Shown in pieces: positions 6,588 to 6,622 of a stretch of DNA of 6,622 nucleotides (within the stretch, counting starts at the first letter, position 1; each line of letters begins with the position of its first letter). The notes under the pieces are model-generated. The model made no database searches. It was given only the letters and a program-made list of their open reading frames with translations, and had not been told where the DNA came from. The position numbers were made by a program, and so were the translations under genes. Source of the DNA: Thermoplasmata archaeon (GTDB lineage Archaea > Thermoplasmatota > Thermoplasmata > Lutacidiplasmatales > UBA184). The DNA is taken from positions 1 through 6,622 of the forward strand of contig JASHWL010000156.1 of NCBI GenBank assembly GCA_030044105.1, written 5' to 3'.

Positions 6588-6622
6588 GGGGTGCTCGCGA
6601 ATCGGGGTCCATGCGGGCCGGT

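Noticed and set aside
3550..6612. A 1020-codon minus-strand open frame starting at an ATG.
   Set aside because: It is one frame off the DUF885 gene, which has clear family motifs. The product is Arg/Ala/Pro-rich without recognisable domains, as expected of a GC-driven shadow frame.
1..6622. A search for CRISPR repeats, insertion-sequence ends, tRNA and rRNA.
   Set aside because: I saw no spaced direct repeats, no transposase motifs with terminal inverted repeats and no conserved RNA signatures when reading both strands.

Overview
The window is very GC-rich and densely coding, and it looks archaeal. The first gene ends in a DUF835 domain, a family found mostly in archaea. Short AT-rich TATA-like boxes lie about 30 bases upstream of start codons that lack a leader. 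Surface and membrane proteins with long Pro/Ser/Thr-rich disordered tails fit a high-GC Thermoplasmata-type (Thermoplasmatota) archaeon from soil or sediment. That placement is inference from these features; no rRNA or other phylogenetic marker is present.

Layout. (1) Positions 1-2424, plus strand: the 3' part of a large gene already open at base 1. It encodes an unrecognised N-terminal region, a tandem helix-hairpin-helix unit, a Pro/Ala/Glu-rich lysine-free linker of almost 390 residues, and a C-terminal DUF835 domain. (2) Positions 2488-3485, plus strand: a two-gene unit behind its own TATA-like box. It encodes a secreted-type single-pass membrane protein and, through an ATGA overlap, a 78-residue two-helix membrane protein. 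(3) Positions 3637-4701, plus strand: a four-helix membrane protein with an 11-proline run near its N-terminus and a C-terminal CxxC-x10-CxxC zinc ribbon. (4) Positions 4698-6467, minus strand: a full-length DUF885-family putative zinc metallopeptidase, convergent with (3). The two genes share the palindrome CTAG as their stop codons. (5) Positions 6468-6622: a short divergent intergenic region. It carries a candidate promoter for the minus-strand gene and a second TATA-like box, 30 bases ahead of a possible leaderless plus-strand ATG at 6611 that runs off the window.

How the genes may work together: the three central membrane proteins (2488-4701) point to a small uncharacterised cell-envelope module with cytoplasmic disordered tails and a zinc ribbon that could bind partners. 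The HhH/DUF835 protein upstream is probably a cytoplasmic regulatory or adaptor protein, and the DUF885 peptidase looks like independent housekeeping peptide metabolism. No mobile element, CRISPR array, tRNA or rRNA was seen. No stretch above 300 bases lacks a gene. Nothing here is clearly a new defence or biosynthetic system; the uncharacterised membrane cluster and the HhH-linker-DUF835 protein are the most novel-looking parts.
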